A DNA stretch of 64,000 nt from Mucilaginibacter gossypii (GCF_900100945.1 NZ_FNCG01000017.1:62001-126000); one strand, 5' to 3'; positions 15,912-25,048 are shown, counted from the stretch's first letter. Translations and numbers: made by a program. The notes: generated by a model from the letters alone, not told the origin.

Positions 15912-17288
15912 TTACAATTCCTTCACAGCATCCTTAAACTGCCTGCCGCGGTCTTCGTAGTTTTTAAACAGATCGAAGCTTGCGCAGGCCGGTGATAATA
16001 GCACCGTATCGCCTTTAGTTGCCAGGTGATAAGCTACGGTTGCCGCTTCCTGGGCTGATGACGTGTTTACTATAATTTCAACCATATCATCAAAGGCTTC
16101 GTGGATGCGTTTGTTATCCTTGCCTAAACACACAATAGCTTTTACTTTTTGCTTAACCAAATCATTAAGCATACTGTAATCATTTCCTTTGTCAACACCA
16201 CCTAAAATCAACACTACATCGCTGGTCATACTTTCCAGGGCGTACCATGTTGAGTTAACATTGGTAGCTTTTGAATCGTTGATGAAGCGAATGCCCGATA
16301 TATTGGCAACAAACTCCAGGCGGTGCTCAATGCTTTTAAAGTTGCCCATGCTCTCCCTCATCGTTTCGTTGCGTAGCTCCAACACTTTTGCTACAATACC
16401 CGATGCCATGGAGTTGTAAATGTTGTGTTTGCCTTGCAGGGCCAGATCTTGAATTGACATTGTAAAATGTTCTTGTGTTGTGTTAATGACAATATTGTCG
16501 TTGTTATCCAGGTATGCGCCCGGTTCAAATTTTTGCTGTATGGAAAACGGCAACAGCTGTGCCCCAAACGTTCGCTCTTTCATTCCCTTTATTGTTTCCG
16601 GGTCATCGGCACAATAAATAAAATAATCTGCTGCAGTCTGGTTCTGCGTTATCCTGAATTTGGATGCCGCATAATTTTCCAGTTTATAATCATACCTGTC
16701 CAAATGATCAGGTGTGATGTTTAGTAGTACCGCTATGTCAACTTTAAACCTGAACATATCGTCAAGCATAAAACTGCTTAGCTCCAGCACATACCAGTCA
16801 AACTTTTCGGTAGCAACCTGGTAGGCAAAGCTTTTGCCGATGTTGCCCGCCAACCCAACATTCATTCCCGCATCTTTTAAAATGTGGTAGGTTAAGCTGG
16901 TGGTGGTCGTTTTACCGTTTGAACCTGTTATACCAATGATCTTTGCATCAGTGTACCTCCCGGCAAACTCAATCTCCGATATTACAGGTGTCCCATTTTC
17001 ATGCAGTTTTTTAATGATCGGGGCCTTATCCGGAATACCGGGGCTTTTGATCACTTCTACCGCATTCAGGATCAGTTCATCTGTATGCTGTTTCTCTTCA
17101 AAAGGAATATTCCAATCTTCGAGTTGCTTTTTATAGTTATCGGCAATGCCGCCAAAATCCGACACAAAAACATCAAAGCCCTGTTGCTGCGCCAAGTAGG
17201 CTGCACCGGCACCGCTCTCTCCCGCACCAAGGATTACTATCCTCACTTTAGGAGTTGACTGCGTTGATATGTTATTGTCCTGCCTCAT
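15912..17288 (-). CDS. murD: UDP-N-acetylmuramoyl-L-alanine--D-glutamate ligase
   Basis: MurD adds D-Glu to UDP-MurNAc-L-Ala in the cytosol. The 458-residue protein shows the N-terminal UDP-binding fold (VILGAGESGAGAAYLA at 18-33), the ATP loop GITGSNGKTTTT at 119-130, the central motif NITPDHLDRY, and the C-terminal-domain sequence FINDSKATNVNS. The N-terminus has a short polar extension of about 14 residues before the Rossmann strand. It is flanked by short intergenic gaps of 94 and 105 bp that hold repeat-like words rather than promoters I can recognise. Confidence 0.97.
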   Translation of the reverse strand: MRQDNNISTQSTPKVRIVILGAGESGAGAAYLAQQQGFDVFVSDFGGIADNYKKQLEDWNIPFEEKQHTDELILNAVEVIKSPGIPDKAPIIKKLHENGTPVISEIEFAGRYTDAKIIGITGSNGKTTTTSLTYHILKDAGMNVGLAGNIGKSFAYQVATEKFDWYVLELSSFMLDDMFRFKVDIAVLLNITPDHLDRYDYKLENYAASKFRITQNQTAADYFIYCADDPETIKGMKERTFGAQLLPFSIQQKFEPGAYLDNNDNIVINTTQEHFTMSIQDLALQGKHNIYNSMASGIVAKVLELRNETMRESMGNFKSIEHRLEFVANISGIRFINDSKATNVNSTWYALESMTSDVVLILGGVDKGNDYSMLNDLVKQKVKAIVCLGKDNKRIHEAFDDMVEIIVNTSSAQEAATVAYHLATKGDTVLLSPACASFDLFKNYEDRGRQFKDAVKEL

Positions 17289-17393
17289 TTCTTTTTTCTT
17301 TTGGGATTACACCGATTTTTGGTGATTCCACTGATTTCTTTTCTTTCCTAACCTCTTTCTTGTCTCCTGACTCTTGACTTCTTGCTTCTTTTC

Positions 17394-18635
17394 TTAACGA
17401 AGTTTCAGCGTTATCACCGTCACTATCGCCAGTATGATACAGATGATCCAGAAGCGTGTGACAATCTTAGCTTCATGGAAACCCTTTTTCTGATAATGAT
17501 GATGCAGGGGGGCCATTAAAAACACACGCCTACCTTCGCCAAATTTCTTTTTGGTGTATTTAAACCATGACACCTGGATAATCACCGAAAAATTCTCTAC
17601 CAGGAAAATACCACACAGCAATGGCAGCATCAGTTCCTTACGGATCATGATGGCAAACACCGCTATGATACCACCTATAGCCAAACTACCAGTATCACCC
17701 ATAAACACCTGTGCCGGGTACGAGTTGTACCATAAAAAGCCTACGCAAGCCCCGACAAAGGCACCGGCGAAAATTACCAGCTCACCCGAATTAGGAATGT
17801 ACATGATGTTCAGGTAATCGGCAATAACCGTGTTACCCGATACATAGGCCAGTATAGCCAGCGTAATACCTATAATGGCAGATGTGCCCGTCGCCAGACC
17901 ATCAATCCCGTCGGTAATATTGGCACCGTTTGATATGAACGTAATGATGATGATCACAAAAAACAGGAACACCACCAACGCATATTGCTCATAACCTTTA
18001 CCCAAAAACTTCAGCACTTTGCCGTAATCAAACTCATTGTTTTTGTAGAATGGCATTGTTGTTTTGGTAGAGTGTACGTCCTGAGTGTAAACAGGAGTAT
18101 TGCGCTTCATGTGAAACTCAACAGGAGCATCGTCTTTCACCGGAAGCACAACTTCCTGGCGGATGATGATATTACTGTTGAAATACATTGTCCAGCCAAC
18201 AATAAGTGATAAACCCACCTGACCAATGATCTTAAACCTGCCCGCTAAGCCCTCTTTGTTCTTTTTAAATACTTTAATGTAATCATCCAGAAAACCGATA
18301 GCACCCAGCCAAACGGTAGTAATGATCATCAGGATCACATACACATTCTCCAGCTTGGCAAACAGCAGTGTTGGTATTAAAATACCCAGCAAAATAATGA
18401 TACCACCCATAGTTGGCGTACCTGATTTTTGCATCTGGCCTTCCAAACCCAAATTCCTTACGGTTTCGCCCACCTGTTTAAAGCGTAGATAATCTATTAG
18501 CCGCCTGCCATAAACAGTAGTGATCAGCAATGAAGTAATTACAGCCATCGCCATCCTGAACGTGATGTATTGAAATACACCTACCCCGGGGATACTGTAA
18601 TTTTTGCTTAAATAGTTAAACAGGTAATACAACAT
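17394..18635 (-). CDS. mraY: Phospho-N-acetylmuramoyl-pentapeptide-transferase
   Basis: MraY makes lipid I from UDP-MurNAc-pentapeptide and undecaprenyl phosphate in the inner membrane. The 413-residue length is the long bacteroidetal form; the extra residues fall in a hydrophilic insertion at about 180-215. The Mg2+/catalytic motifs are visible: FLDDYIKVFKKNKEGL near 115-130, ITDGIDGLATGTS near 240, and PLHHHYQKKGFHE near 375. Multiple transmembrane helices alternate with these loops. The gene follows murE directly; murF, often found between them in other phyla, is absent. Confidence 0.97.
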   Translation of the reverse strand: MLYYLFNYLSKNYSIPGVGVFQYITFRMAMAVITSLLITTVYGRRLIDYLRFKQVGETVRNLGLEGQMQKSGTPTMGGIIILLGILIPTLLFAKLENVYVILMIITTVWLGAIGFLDDYIKVFKKNKEGLAGRFKIIGQVGLSLIVGWTMYFNSNIIIRQEVVLPVKDDAPVEFHMKRNTPVYTQDVHSTKTTMPFYKNNEFDYGKVLKFLGKGYEQYALVVFLFFVIIIITFISNGANITDGIDGLATGTSAIIGITLAILAYVSGNTVIADYLNIMYIPNSGELVIFAGAFVGACVGFLWYNSYPAQVFMGDTGSLAIGGIIAVFAIMIRKELMLPLLCGIFLVENFSVIIQVSWFKYTKKKFGEGRRVFLMAPLHHHYQKKGFHEAKIVTRFWIICIILAIVTVITLKLR

Positions 18636-18646
18636 TGCTTTTTCAA

Positions 18647-18680
18647 TTTGCAGATGTGCAGATTTCAGATGTGCAGATGA
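18647..18680. repeat. ATCTGCACATC tandem-word repeat, copy 2 (inverted)
   Basis: Its reverse complement, TCATCTGCACATCTGAAATC then TGCACATCTGCAAA, matches the core of 15881-15911 with a single difference over 25 bp. It lies in the murE-mraY gap, in the opposite orientation to copy 1. The only other item of note in this gap is TTGCAGATTTGCG at 18703-18715, a decayed third copy. Confidence 0.6.
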
Positions 18681-18752
18681 TTGACATGCTCATCTTAGTT
18701 CTTGCAGATTTGCGTTTTTAATTCCTTTTACTCTCTATCAATTAGTTGATGG

Positions 18753-20213
18753 TTATACTAAGTCCTGGAATTGCCTTTCCAGTTCTTCCATATCATCGAA
18801 GTGGTTTTTCACCCCGTTTATTTCCTGGTATTTTTCGTGCCCTTTGCCCGCTACCAGGATAATATCACCGGGGTTAGCCAGCATACAGGCTGTTTTAATG
18901 GCCTCATGCCTGTCGATAATGCTTACCGTATGGCGCTTAAATGCCGGGTCGACACCTTCTTCCATTTCCTTGATGATCTGCGCCGGATCTTCGGTACGCG
19001 GATTATCGGATGTCAGGATCACCTTATCGCTCCACTCACATGCAGTTTTGGCCATGATGGGGCGTTTAGTTTTGTCCCTGTCACCACCGCAGCCAATTAC
19101 AGTGATCACCTTTTCATTACCCTTGCGGATATCATGAATGGTACTCAATACGTTTTGTACAGCATCAGGTGTATGAGCATAATCAACAATACCTACAACT
19201 TTATTTGGCGCTGTGATATATTCAAAGCGGCCTTCGGCACCTGTAAGTTTGCTCAGGCTTGTAAGCACTTTCGCTTTATCCTGCTCAAGCAGCATCGCGG
19301 TAGCGTAAACACCTAACAGGTTGTAAGCATTGAATGTGCCCACCATTTTAAACCATACTTCCTCGCCGTCAATTTGCAGTAATAAGCCACTGAACTGATT
19401 TTCGAGGATTCGGGCTTTATAATCGGCCATGGTTTTAAGGCCATAGCTTTTTTTATGTGCTGCTGTATTTTGCAGCATTACATTACCATTTTTATCATCG
19501 CTGTTGGTAAGTGCAAATGCATCTTTAGGTAAACCATCAAAAAATTCCTTTTTGGCATTCAAATACCTCAGGAAGGTTTTATGGTAATCCAAATGATCAT
19601 GCGTTAAGTTGGTAAACACACCTCCCGCAAAAACCAAACTCTCGATACGCTTTTGCGAAATAGCATGTGAACTAACCTCCATAAAGCAATAGTCACAGCC
19701 GCTGTCTACCATTTCGGCAAGCAAACTGTTCAACTCAACCGGATCAGGCGTGGTATGAGTTGATGGGATCACTTTACCATTGATCTGATTTTCGACAGTT
19801 GAAAGCAGGCCACATTTATATCCCAGATCGCGGAACAGTTGATATAACAATGTTGCGATAGTTGTTTTACCATTAGTACCCGTTACCCCAACCAGTTTCA
19901 ATTTGGCGGATGGATTATCATAAAAGTTAGCAGCTACAATACCAAGTGCCACCGCCGAATCGGCCACCATCAAAAAGTCAACTTCGCCGGTAGTATGGGC
20001 AGGCAGGTCTTCGCAAACCACTGCTACAGCACCTTTTTTTATTGCCTGGTCAATATAATCGTGCCCGTCAACAACGGTGCCTTTTACAGCAACAAACATT
20101 GCTCCGGGTATCACTGCCCTCGAATCAAAAGCTATCGCCGTGATCTCCACATCAGCACTTCCCTGCAACTCAGTGAAGGCCAGTCCATCAATTACATCGC
20201 TTAAATACCTCAT
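18753..20213 (-). CDS. murE: UDP-MurNAc-L-Ala-D-Glu--meso-DAP ligase
   Basis: MurE adds the third stem residue in the cytosol. The 486-residue protein contains the ATP-binding loop GVTGTNGKTTIATLL at 109-123, the central-domain HDHLDYHKT sequence, VDYAHTPDAV near 320, and TSDNPRTEDP near 400. The DNPR motif is the recognised marker for meso-diaminopimelate specificity, in agreement with the dapA gene at 3049. The ATG overlaps the ftsI stop by 4 bp, indicating translational coupling. Confidence 0.97.
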   Translation of the reverse strand: MRYLSDVIDGLAFTELQGSADVEITAIAFDSRAVIPGAMFVAVKGTVVDGHDYIDQAIKKGAVAVVCEDLPAHTTGEVDFLMVADSAVALGIVAANFYDNPSAKLKLVGVTGTNGKTTIATLLYQLFRDLGYKCGLLSTVENQINGKVIPSTHTTPDPVELNSLLAEMVDSGCDYCFMEVSSHAISQKRIESLVFAGGVFTNLTHDHLDYHKTFLRYLNAKKEFFDGLPKDAFALTNSDDKNGNVMLQNTAAHKKSYGLKTMADYKARILENQFSGLLLQIDGEEVWFKMVGTFNAYNLLGVYATAMLLEQDKAKVLTSLSKLTGAEGRFEYITAPNKVVGIVDYAHTPDAVQNVLSTIHDIRKGNEKVITVIGCGGDRDKTKRPIMAKTACEWSDKVILTSDNPRTEDPAQIIKEMEEGVDPAFKRHTVSIIDRHEAIKTACMLANPGDIILVAGKGHEKYQEINGVKNHFDDMEELERQFQDLV

Positions 20214-22315
20214 TGCAGTTCTATTAAAATTCGTGATCCTTTTGGTATTGCACTTCCTCCGGTAACCGATTGATTGGTTACTATACCGCTTCCGCGTACA
20301 GTAACCTTATAGCCGGCGTTACCCATTACATATAACGCATCGCTAAGCCCCATGCCTGTTACCGCAGGCACGGTCCCGTTTTTATATTTTACCTCTTCAA
20401 ACGGGATACCATTGCTTGTATCAACAGTGCTGTTAGCCGAAGCATACAACGGTTTAACACCCAATTTTGAATAAACCTTTTTCAGGGCCTTCATATTTCC
20501 CTGTTTTACCTGCGGCATTACTGTATTGCCTACATAATGGGCCTGCGAGGTTTGGTTAATGTCCAGATCGTTAGCATAAACCCTGTCGGCTACCTCCCTG
20601 AATACAGGACCGGCAACCTTTGCAGCCAGGTAATCGCCTTGGGTTGGGTTATTGATCACCACAATCATCGAATATTTAGGATGATCGGCCGGGAAATAAC
20701 CGCAAAAAGAGGCCTGGTATTTTTTATCCTTATAACCTTTTGTTCCGTTAGCCACCTGTGCTGTACCGGTTTTACCCGCCACACTGTAAAGCTTATTTTT
20801 AATAACGTTTTTACCGGTTCCGTTCATTACAACTCCTTCAAGCATTCCGCGTACTTTACCTAAAGTTGCTTCAGAACATACCTGCTCGGTAATTACCCTT
20901 GCCTGAAACTGCTCGATAGGGTTACCCAATCTTCTGATCTCGCGGACCAACAGTGGAGCTATCATTTTACCATTGTTGGCAACTGAATTATAATAAGCCA
21001 GCATTTGCAGCGGTGTAATATTCATTTCATAACCGTAAGCCATCTCCGGTAAGCTGTAATTTTTGTTCCAGCTGCGGTTTGACGGATTTTTAATTACCGG
21101 CCTGCCTTCACCCTGAATTTGCAAACCAAGCTTTTCGTTCAGGTGGTAGCTGTACAATTTATTAATGTACTCCCAAGGGTTATTGTGGTAAAACCTATCA
21201 ACCAATTTCGCAGCCGCCACATTTGATGACTCTTCAAAAGCACGCTTTACCGACATTTCATAATTGTCATGCTCGGTATCAGTAATTGTCGGCCCTTTCG
21301 GGAATTTATATTTACCACCCTCAGCATTAACTATGGTGCTGGTATCAATCTTATGCTGATCGAGCATAGTCATGTACGATGCCAGTTTAAAGGTTGATCC
21401 CGGATCGATAGCGTTACTGATAGCATAGTTCATTTGCTCTTTGTAATCGCCGTCTTTAGTACGGGTGTAGTTAGCAATAGCCCTGATCTCGCCGGTAGAT
21501 ACCTCCATAAGCACAACGCAGCCATGATCAGCCGCACTTTTAACCAGTTGTTTTTTCAATGCATCCTGCGCCACATCCTGAAAGTTTACGTTGATGGTTG
21601 AAATAATATCAGCACCATCTTTGGGTGCAATTTCATCATCATCGTCAACAGGCATCCAGATACCACCCGGAATGCGCTGCATTAAACGCCTGCCGCTTTC
21701 GCCGTTTATATAAGCCGAATAAGCACCTTCCAAACCCACCGGGTTCTTTACGTTTTCGTTTTTATAACCGATAGTACGTGCAGCCAGTGATTGAAATGGC
21801 AGGATCCTCCTGTTTTTTTGAATAACAATTAACCCTCCTTTATATTTACCCATGTTAAACACAGGGAACTGCCGGATCTTTTTCAAGTCCTGGTAAGATA
21901 CCTTACGCCTGATCAACACATAACGGGAGCTATCCCTGCGTGCTTCACGCAATACGCGTGAGTATTCTCTTGCCGATCTGTCACCAAACATACCCGATAG
22001 CTTTGCAGCTAACAGGTCGATATTGTTATTAAACGCCGTATCCGAGGCAATACCACCAGCCAGCATATCCATATGCAACTCATATTCAGGCACCGAAGTA
22101 GCCAGTAAACTTCCATCCACAGAAAAAATATTGCCCCTTGCCGCCTCAACAGTTTGATATTGTGCCGAAAGATCGGCAGCCATAGCCTTCCACTTATCAC
22201 CCTGCACGTATTGCAGGCGGCAAAGCTGAACCACAACAGCAATGGCCAAAAGCAAAACAAGACCAAAGGCTAAATAAACCCTGGCCAGTATGTTAGTCCT
22301 AATTCCCATCTGCAA
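20210..22315 (-). CDS. ftsI: FtsI-type penicillin-binding protein with C-terminal PASTA domain
   Basis: The class B PBP transpeptidase that crosslinks septal peptidoglycan with FtsW. The 701-residue protein has one N-terminal membrane anchor (about 12-32), a dimerisation/pedestal domain, and a transpeptidase domain with catalytic SxxK at Ser307-Lys310 (STFK), SSN at 363-365 and KTGT at 515-518. The last 60 residues (VPAVTGMGLSDALYVMGNAG, ending ...ILIELQ) form a PASTA domain, as in SpoVD-like and bacteroidetal FtsI. It overlaps ftsL by 17 bp and murE by 4 bp, so the three are tightly co-expressed. Confidence 0.97.
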   Translation of the reverse strand: MQMGIRTNILARVYLAFGLVLLLAIAVVVQLCRLQYVQGDKWKAMAADLSAQYQTVEAARGNIFSVDGSLLATSVPEYELHMDMLAGGIASDTAFNNNIDLLAAKLSGMFGDRSAREYSRVLREARRDSSRYVLIRRKVSYQDLKKIRQFPVFNMGKYKGGLIVIQKNRRILPFQSLAARTIGYKNENVKNPVGLEGAYSAYINGESGRRLMQRIPGGIWMPVDDDDEIAPKDGADIISTINVNFQDVAQDALKKQLVKSAADHGCVVLMEVSTGEIRAIANYTRTKDGDYKEQMNYAISNAIDPGSTFKLASYMTMLDQHKIDTSTIVNAEGGKYKFPKGPTITDTEHDNYEMSVKRAFEESSNVAAAKLVDRFYHNNPWEYINKLYSYHLNEKLGLQIQGEGRPVIKNPSNRSWNKNYSLPEMAYGYEMNITPLQMLAYYNSVANNGKMIAPLLVREIRRLGNPIEQFQARVITEQVCSEATLGKVRGMLEGVVMNGTGKNVIKNKLYSVAGKTGTAQVANGTKGYKDKKYQASFCGYFPADHPKYSMIVVINNPTQGDYLAAKVAGPVFREVADRVYANDLDINQTSQAHYVGNTVMPQVKQGNMKALKKVYSKLGVKPLYASANSTVDTSNGIPFEEVKYKNGTVPAVTGMGLSDALYVMGNAGYKVTVRGSGIVTNQSVTGGSAIPKGSRILIELQ

Positions 22316-22706
22316 CCTCCTTCACTGTTATTTTTCCCGGCGGATCTACGGATTGACTTAAGCCTAAAGTATCTGCACGCTTGGCCACTTCGGTAAGCGT
22401 ACTTTTAAAAGCCATATCGGCCTTTGTCGATTTATAATCCCAGCCCAGTTCCTTAACCTCTTTGGTAAGCGCATCAATTTCACGCACCGATTTTTCGGCA
22501 TAATGCATATTTCCTATATACACCATCCCCAAAAAGGCTAAAAACAAAATAAAGGGCAAAGCATTGGTGGCCTTCTCGGTTGTAAGAAAGCCTTTGGTAA
22601 AAAGTTGCGTAAAAAAGTTATCAGGTAGCTCCCTCGCAGGCCTCTCCTCAATTACCTCTTCAACTTCTTCCTCCTCCTGAATTTCTGTACGTAAACGATT
22701 GGTCAT
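22299..22706 (-). CDS. ftsL: FtsL-like divisome protein
   Basis: A 135-residue bitopic protein: an acidic cytoplasmic N-terminus (IQEEEEVEEVIEERP), one membrane helix at about 49-66 (ALPFILFLAFLGMVYIGN), then a periplasmic coiled-coil region (SVREIDALTKEVKELGWDYK). This layout and the position between rsmH and ftsI identify it as FtsL, which recruits FtsB/FtsQ-type partners and activates FtsWI; sequence identity in this family is always low. It overlaps its neighbours on both sides (4 bp with rsmH, 17 bp with ftsI). Confidence 0.85.
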   Translation of the reverse strand: MTNRLRTEIQEEEEVEEVIEERPARELPDNFFTQLFTKGFLTTEKATNALPFILFLAFLGMVYIGNMHYAEKSVREIDALTKEVKELGWDYKSTKADMAFKSTLTEVAKRADTLGLSQSVDPPGKITVKEVADGN

Positions 22707-23605
22707 TTTTTTACAGCTATCCTTAATTTAGCGCTCCGTGCCCTGTTATTATTGGTTATCTCATCTGCCGATGCTGTTATAGCTCCACGACTTACAGCAT
22801 CAAGCGGTTTATTATCATTCCCATAAAGGTCCTTCTCCACCTCGCCGCTGAACTTGCCTTTGGCTATGAAGTTTTTTACCAGCCTGTCTTCAAGCGAGTG
22901 GTATGACATTACTACCAGTCTGCCCCCAACGCCCAAAACCTCAGCCGACTGCATTAAAAAATCTTTTAACGCCTCTAACTCCTGGTTAACCTCTATCCTT
23001 AACGCCTGGAACACTTGTGCCAGGTATTTATTTTCCTTTCCTTTCGGAATGCGGTTACTGATCACATTTTTCAGATCAGCAATAGTAACTATCGGCATAT
23101 TCAACCTTGCAGTAGCAATAGTTTCGGCCAATGATTTTGCATTTTGAATTTCTCCGTAAATGCCAAAAATCCGATGCAGGTCGGCAACCGAATAATTATT
23201 TATCACATCCTTCGCAGTCAGCTCGCCCAACTGGTTCATACGCATATCCAACTCGGCATCAAACCGGATGGAAAATCCGCGGTCGGCCTCATCAAACTGG
23301 TGCGATGACACACCCAAATCGGCCAGAATACCATTTACGGGAATAGCCCCATGTAAACGACAAAAGTTTTTGAGATACCTGAAATTCTGATCTACAAAAA
23401 CAAAACGTTCATCATCAATAATATTCCGCTGCGCATCGGCATCCTGATCAAAAGCAATCAACCTGCCTTTTGGCCCCAAATGCTTCAAAATCTCGCGCGA
23501 ATGCCCGCCACCTCCAAAAGTCACATCCACATAAGTACCGTCCGGATCAATATTCAGCCCATCAATACACTCCTTCAGCATTACCGGCACATGGTACTCA
23601 CTCAT
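22703..23605 (-). CDS. rsmH: 16S rRNA (cytosine-1402-N4)-methyltransferase
   Basis: RsmH (MraW) methylates C1402 in the ribosomal P site. The 300-residue protein has the SAM-binding loop YVDVTFGGGGHSREIL at 25-40, GILADLGVSSHQFD near 90-103, and VMSYHSLEDRLVKNF near 233-247, all diagnostic. Its stop overlaps the ftsL start, and its ATG overlaps the mraZ stop, by 4 bp each. This is the standard second gene of the dcw cluster. Confidence 0.97.
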   Translation of the reverse strand: MSEYHVPVMLKECIDGLNIDPDGTYVDVTFGGGGHSREILKHLGPKGRLIAFDQDADAQRNIIDDERFVFVDQNFRYLKNFCRLHGAIPVNGILADLGVSSHQFDEADRGFSIRFDAELDMRMNQLGELTAKDVINNYSVADLHRIFGIYGEIQNAKSLAETIATARLNMPIVTIADLKNVISNRIPKGKENKYLAQVFQALRIEVNQELEALKDFLMQSAEVLGVGGRLVVMSYHSLEDRLVKNFIAKGKFSGEVEKDLYGNDNKPLDAVSRGAITASADEITNNNRARSAKLRIAVKK

Positions 23606-24063
23606 TCCTGCTCCTTACTTTTATTACCCATCACCTTTTTTGCCAACGCACCAAAACTTTTTGGCTCATCATCCATCAGTTTACGGTGAGCTTCGGCATC
23701 CCAAACCTCTATTTTATTCAACTGGCAAGCCAGCACTACATCACCTTTTATACCCGCATATTCCAACAGGAATTTCGGCAACAATACCCTGCCGGCAGCA
23801 TCAGGCATAAGCTCGGTGGCCCCACGGGTAAAATATCGTATAAAGGCTATATTATCCTCTTCATATTCATTAAGTTTGCTCAGTTCTTCAAGTCGTTTAT
23901 CCCATTCCTTTTTAGTATATATGACAAGGTATTTTTCAAACCCGCGATTGATCACCAGGCCTTCAGATTCCAGTTCAGGAAGCTTTTTTTTAAGGCCAGC
24001 CGGTATCATCATCCTAAATTTAGGATCAAGCTTACACTCAAATTCACCGGTTAGAAACGACAT
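23602..24063 (-). CDS. mraZ: Transcriptional regulator MraZ
   Basis: MraZ is a ring-forming DNA-binding protein that controls the dcw operon it heads. The start at 24063 gives MSFLTGEFECKLDPKFRMMI, the normal family N-terminus; an in-frame ATG at 24111 would add 16 residues and overlaps the operator. The 153-residue protein has the two DXXXR half-site motifs of AbrB-like swapped-hairpin barrels: DPKFR near 13-17 and DAAGR near 84-88. Its own binding site, three GTGG boxes, lies 45-68 bp before the start codon, consistent with autoregulation. Confidence 0.96.
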   Translation of the reverse strand: MSFLTGEFECKLDPKFRMMIPAGLKKKLPELESEGLVINRGFEKYLVIYTKKEWDKRLEELSKLNEYEEDNIAFIRYFTRGATELMPDAAGRVLLPKFLLEYAGIKGDVVLACQLNKIEVWDAEAHRKLMDDEPKSFGALAKKVMGNKSKEQE

Positions 24064-24104
24064 TGTATGACTTGGGCAATTTTGTAACGTAAAAGTAAAT
24101 ACTT

Positions 24105-24134
24105 TTACCACTTTCTACCACTTTCCCCCACTAA
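24105..24134 (-). promoter_or_regulatory. MraZ-box array upstream of mraZ
   Basis: On the minus strand AGTGGGGGAA, AGTGGTAGAA and AGTGGTAAAA follow one another, so GTGG occurs at 24131-24128, 24121-24118 and 24111-24108 with an exact 10-bp period. MraZ operators in other bacteria are arrays of T/GTGGG or AAAGTGG boxes with this spacing. The rest of the 315-bp gap 24064-24378 is AT-rich; one further AGTGGG on the plus strand at 24266-24271 faces the GNAT gene. Confidence 0.8.
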
Positions 24135-24378
24135 AAGTTTTCAACAATTTTTAGGTGGCTCTGTTTTAAATTTTTTAAAGATTATTCAAAACCCCATCAC
24201 CAACAAAAACTGCTAATAAACAGCCAGTTACAACACATCTCCGCTATAAATTCTGAACCACTAAAAGTGGGAGAAAAAACGATTTATTGCCGAATCATCG
24301 CTTTGATAAACTACAATTGCTTAACCAATAGCAGGGTACTAATATTTTGTATATTAAGCCGTTGAACTTAACAAAAAC

Positions 24379-25023
24379 ATGTACACCTATAAATATAAAG
24401 ACCTGGCTTTAGCGTTATACGAAGCCCTCATCTCCGACCCTTTTTACATAGAATTGTTGCGGGAGATCTCCGGAGGCGAGCCCGAAAAGCGGGAAATACT
24501 AATGAGATATATGGATTATTCCATGACAGAAGGCGAAAAGTACGGTCAATTAACCCTTGCCGGTGATCCACCCTACGGCGCAGCCATCTGGAGTCGCCCC
24601 TTAGAACCAGCTATAGATAACGAAAAGAGCTTAACAAAGAAAGATTTTATAAAAACATACATGGGCGAACCGGCACTAAAAGCCTATTCAACTATAGTTT
24701 CTTTCATGAGCGAGCAACTTGACACGTTGCTGCAGGACGCCTGGTATCTATCAATTGCAGGCATCAAACCAACTCGCCAGGGGCAAGGATTGGGGGCTAA
24801 TCTTCTGATGAAAGTACTTAACGAAACAGATAAAAACGGGATATCAACCTATCTTGAAACGTTCACTCCGCGCAACATCAGGTTTTATAAACGGATGGGA
24901 TATAAAATAACAAAGGAAGTAAGCGAGCCGGTTACAGGCCGCCCTTACTGGATCATGGTCAGGGAACCTTTAAGGCAAGTAAGACATAAAAGTCTCATCA
25001 GGGGTCTCTACGAGAGGCCCTGA
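24379..25023 (+). CDS. GNAT-family N-acetyltransferase
   Basis: A 214-residue acetyl-CoA-dependent acyltransferase of the GNAT superfamily. The fold is indicated by WYLSIAGIKPTRQGQGLGAN near 130-150, where RQGQGLG is the pyrophosphate-binding motif A (Q/RxxGxG/A), followed by an alpha helix, and by TPRNIRFYKRMGYKI near 170, the usual motif B region. The substrate is unknown. It is divergent from the dcw cluster. Its last codons and stop lie inside a terminator-like stem. Confidence 0.85.
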   Translation: MYTYKYKDLALALYEALISDPFYIELLREISGGEPEKREILMRYMDYSMTEGEKYGQLTLAGDPPYGAAIWSRPLEPAIDNEKSLTKKDFIKTYMGEPALKAYSTIVSFMSEQLDTLLQDAWYLSIAGIKPTRQGQGLGANLLMKVLNETDKNGISTYLETFTPRNIRFYKRMGYKITKEVSEPVTGRPYWIMVREPLRQVRHKSLIRGLYERP

Positions 25024-25030
25024 TGAGAAA
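24993..25030 (+). terminator. Hairpin terminator overlapping the GNAT stop codon
   Basis: CTCATCAGGG (24994-25003) pairs with CCCTGATGAG (25018-25027), with a further inner GTCTC/GAGAG pairing, followed by AAAAAGATAATCTTTTTC, itself a small palindrome. The stop codon TGA (25021-25023) is part of the right arm. It may also act on the converging PepSY gene. Confidence 0.7.
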
Positions 25031-25048
25031 AAGATAATCTTTTTCATT

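Noticed and set aside
18771..19316. 181-codon frame antisense to murE
   Set aside because: Lies wholly within the strongly supported murE gene; no motifs, cysteine/histidine-rich shadow of the coding strand.
23470..24054. 194-codon frame antisense to rsmH and mraZ
   Set aside because: Both sense genes are certain; the antisense translation has no domain features.
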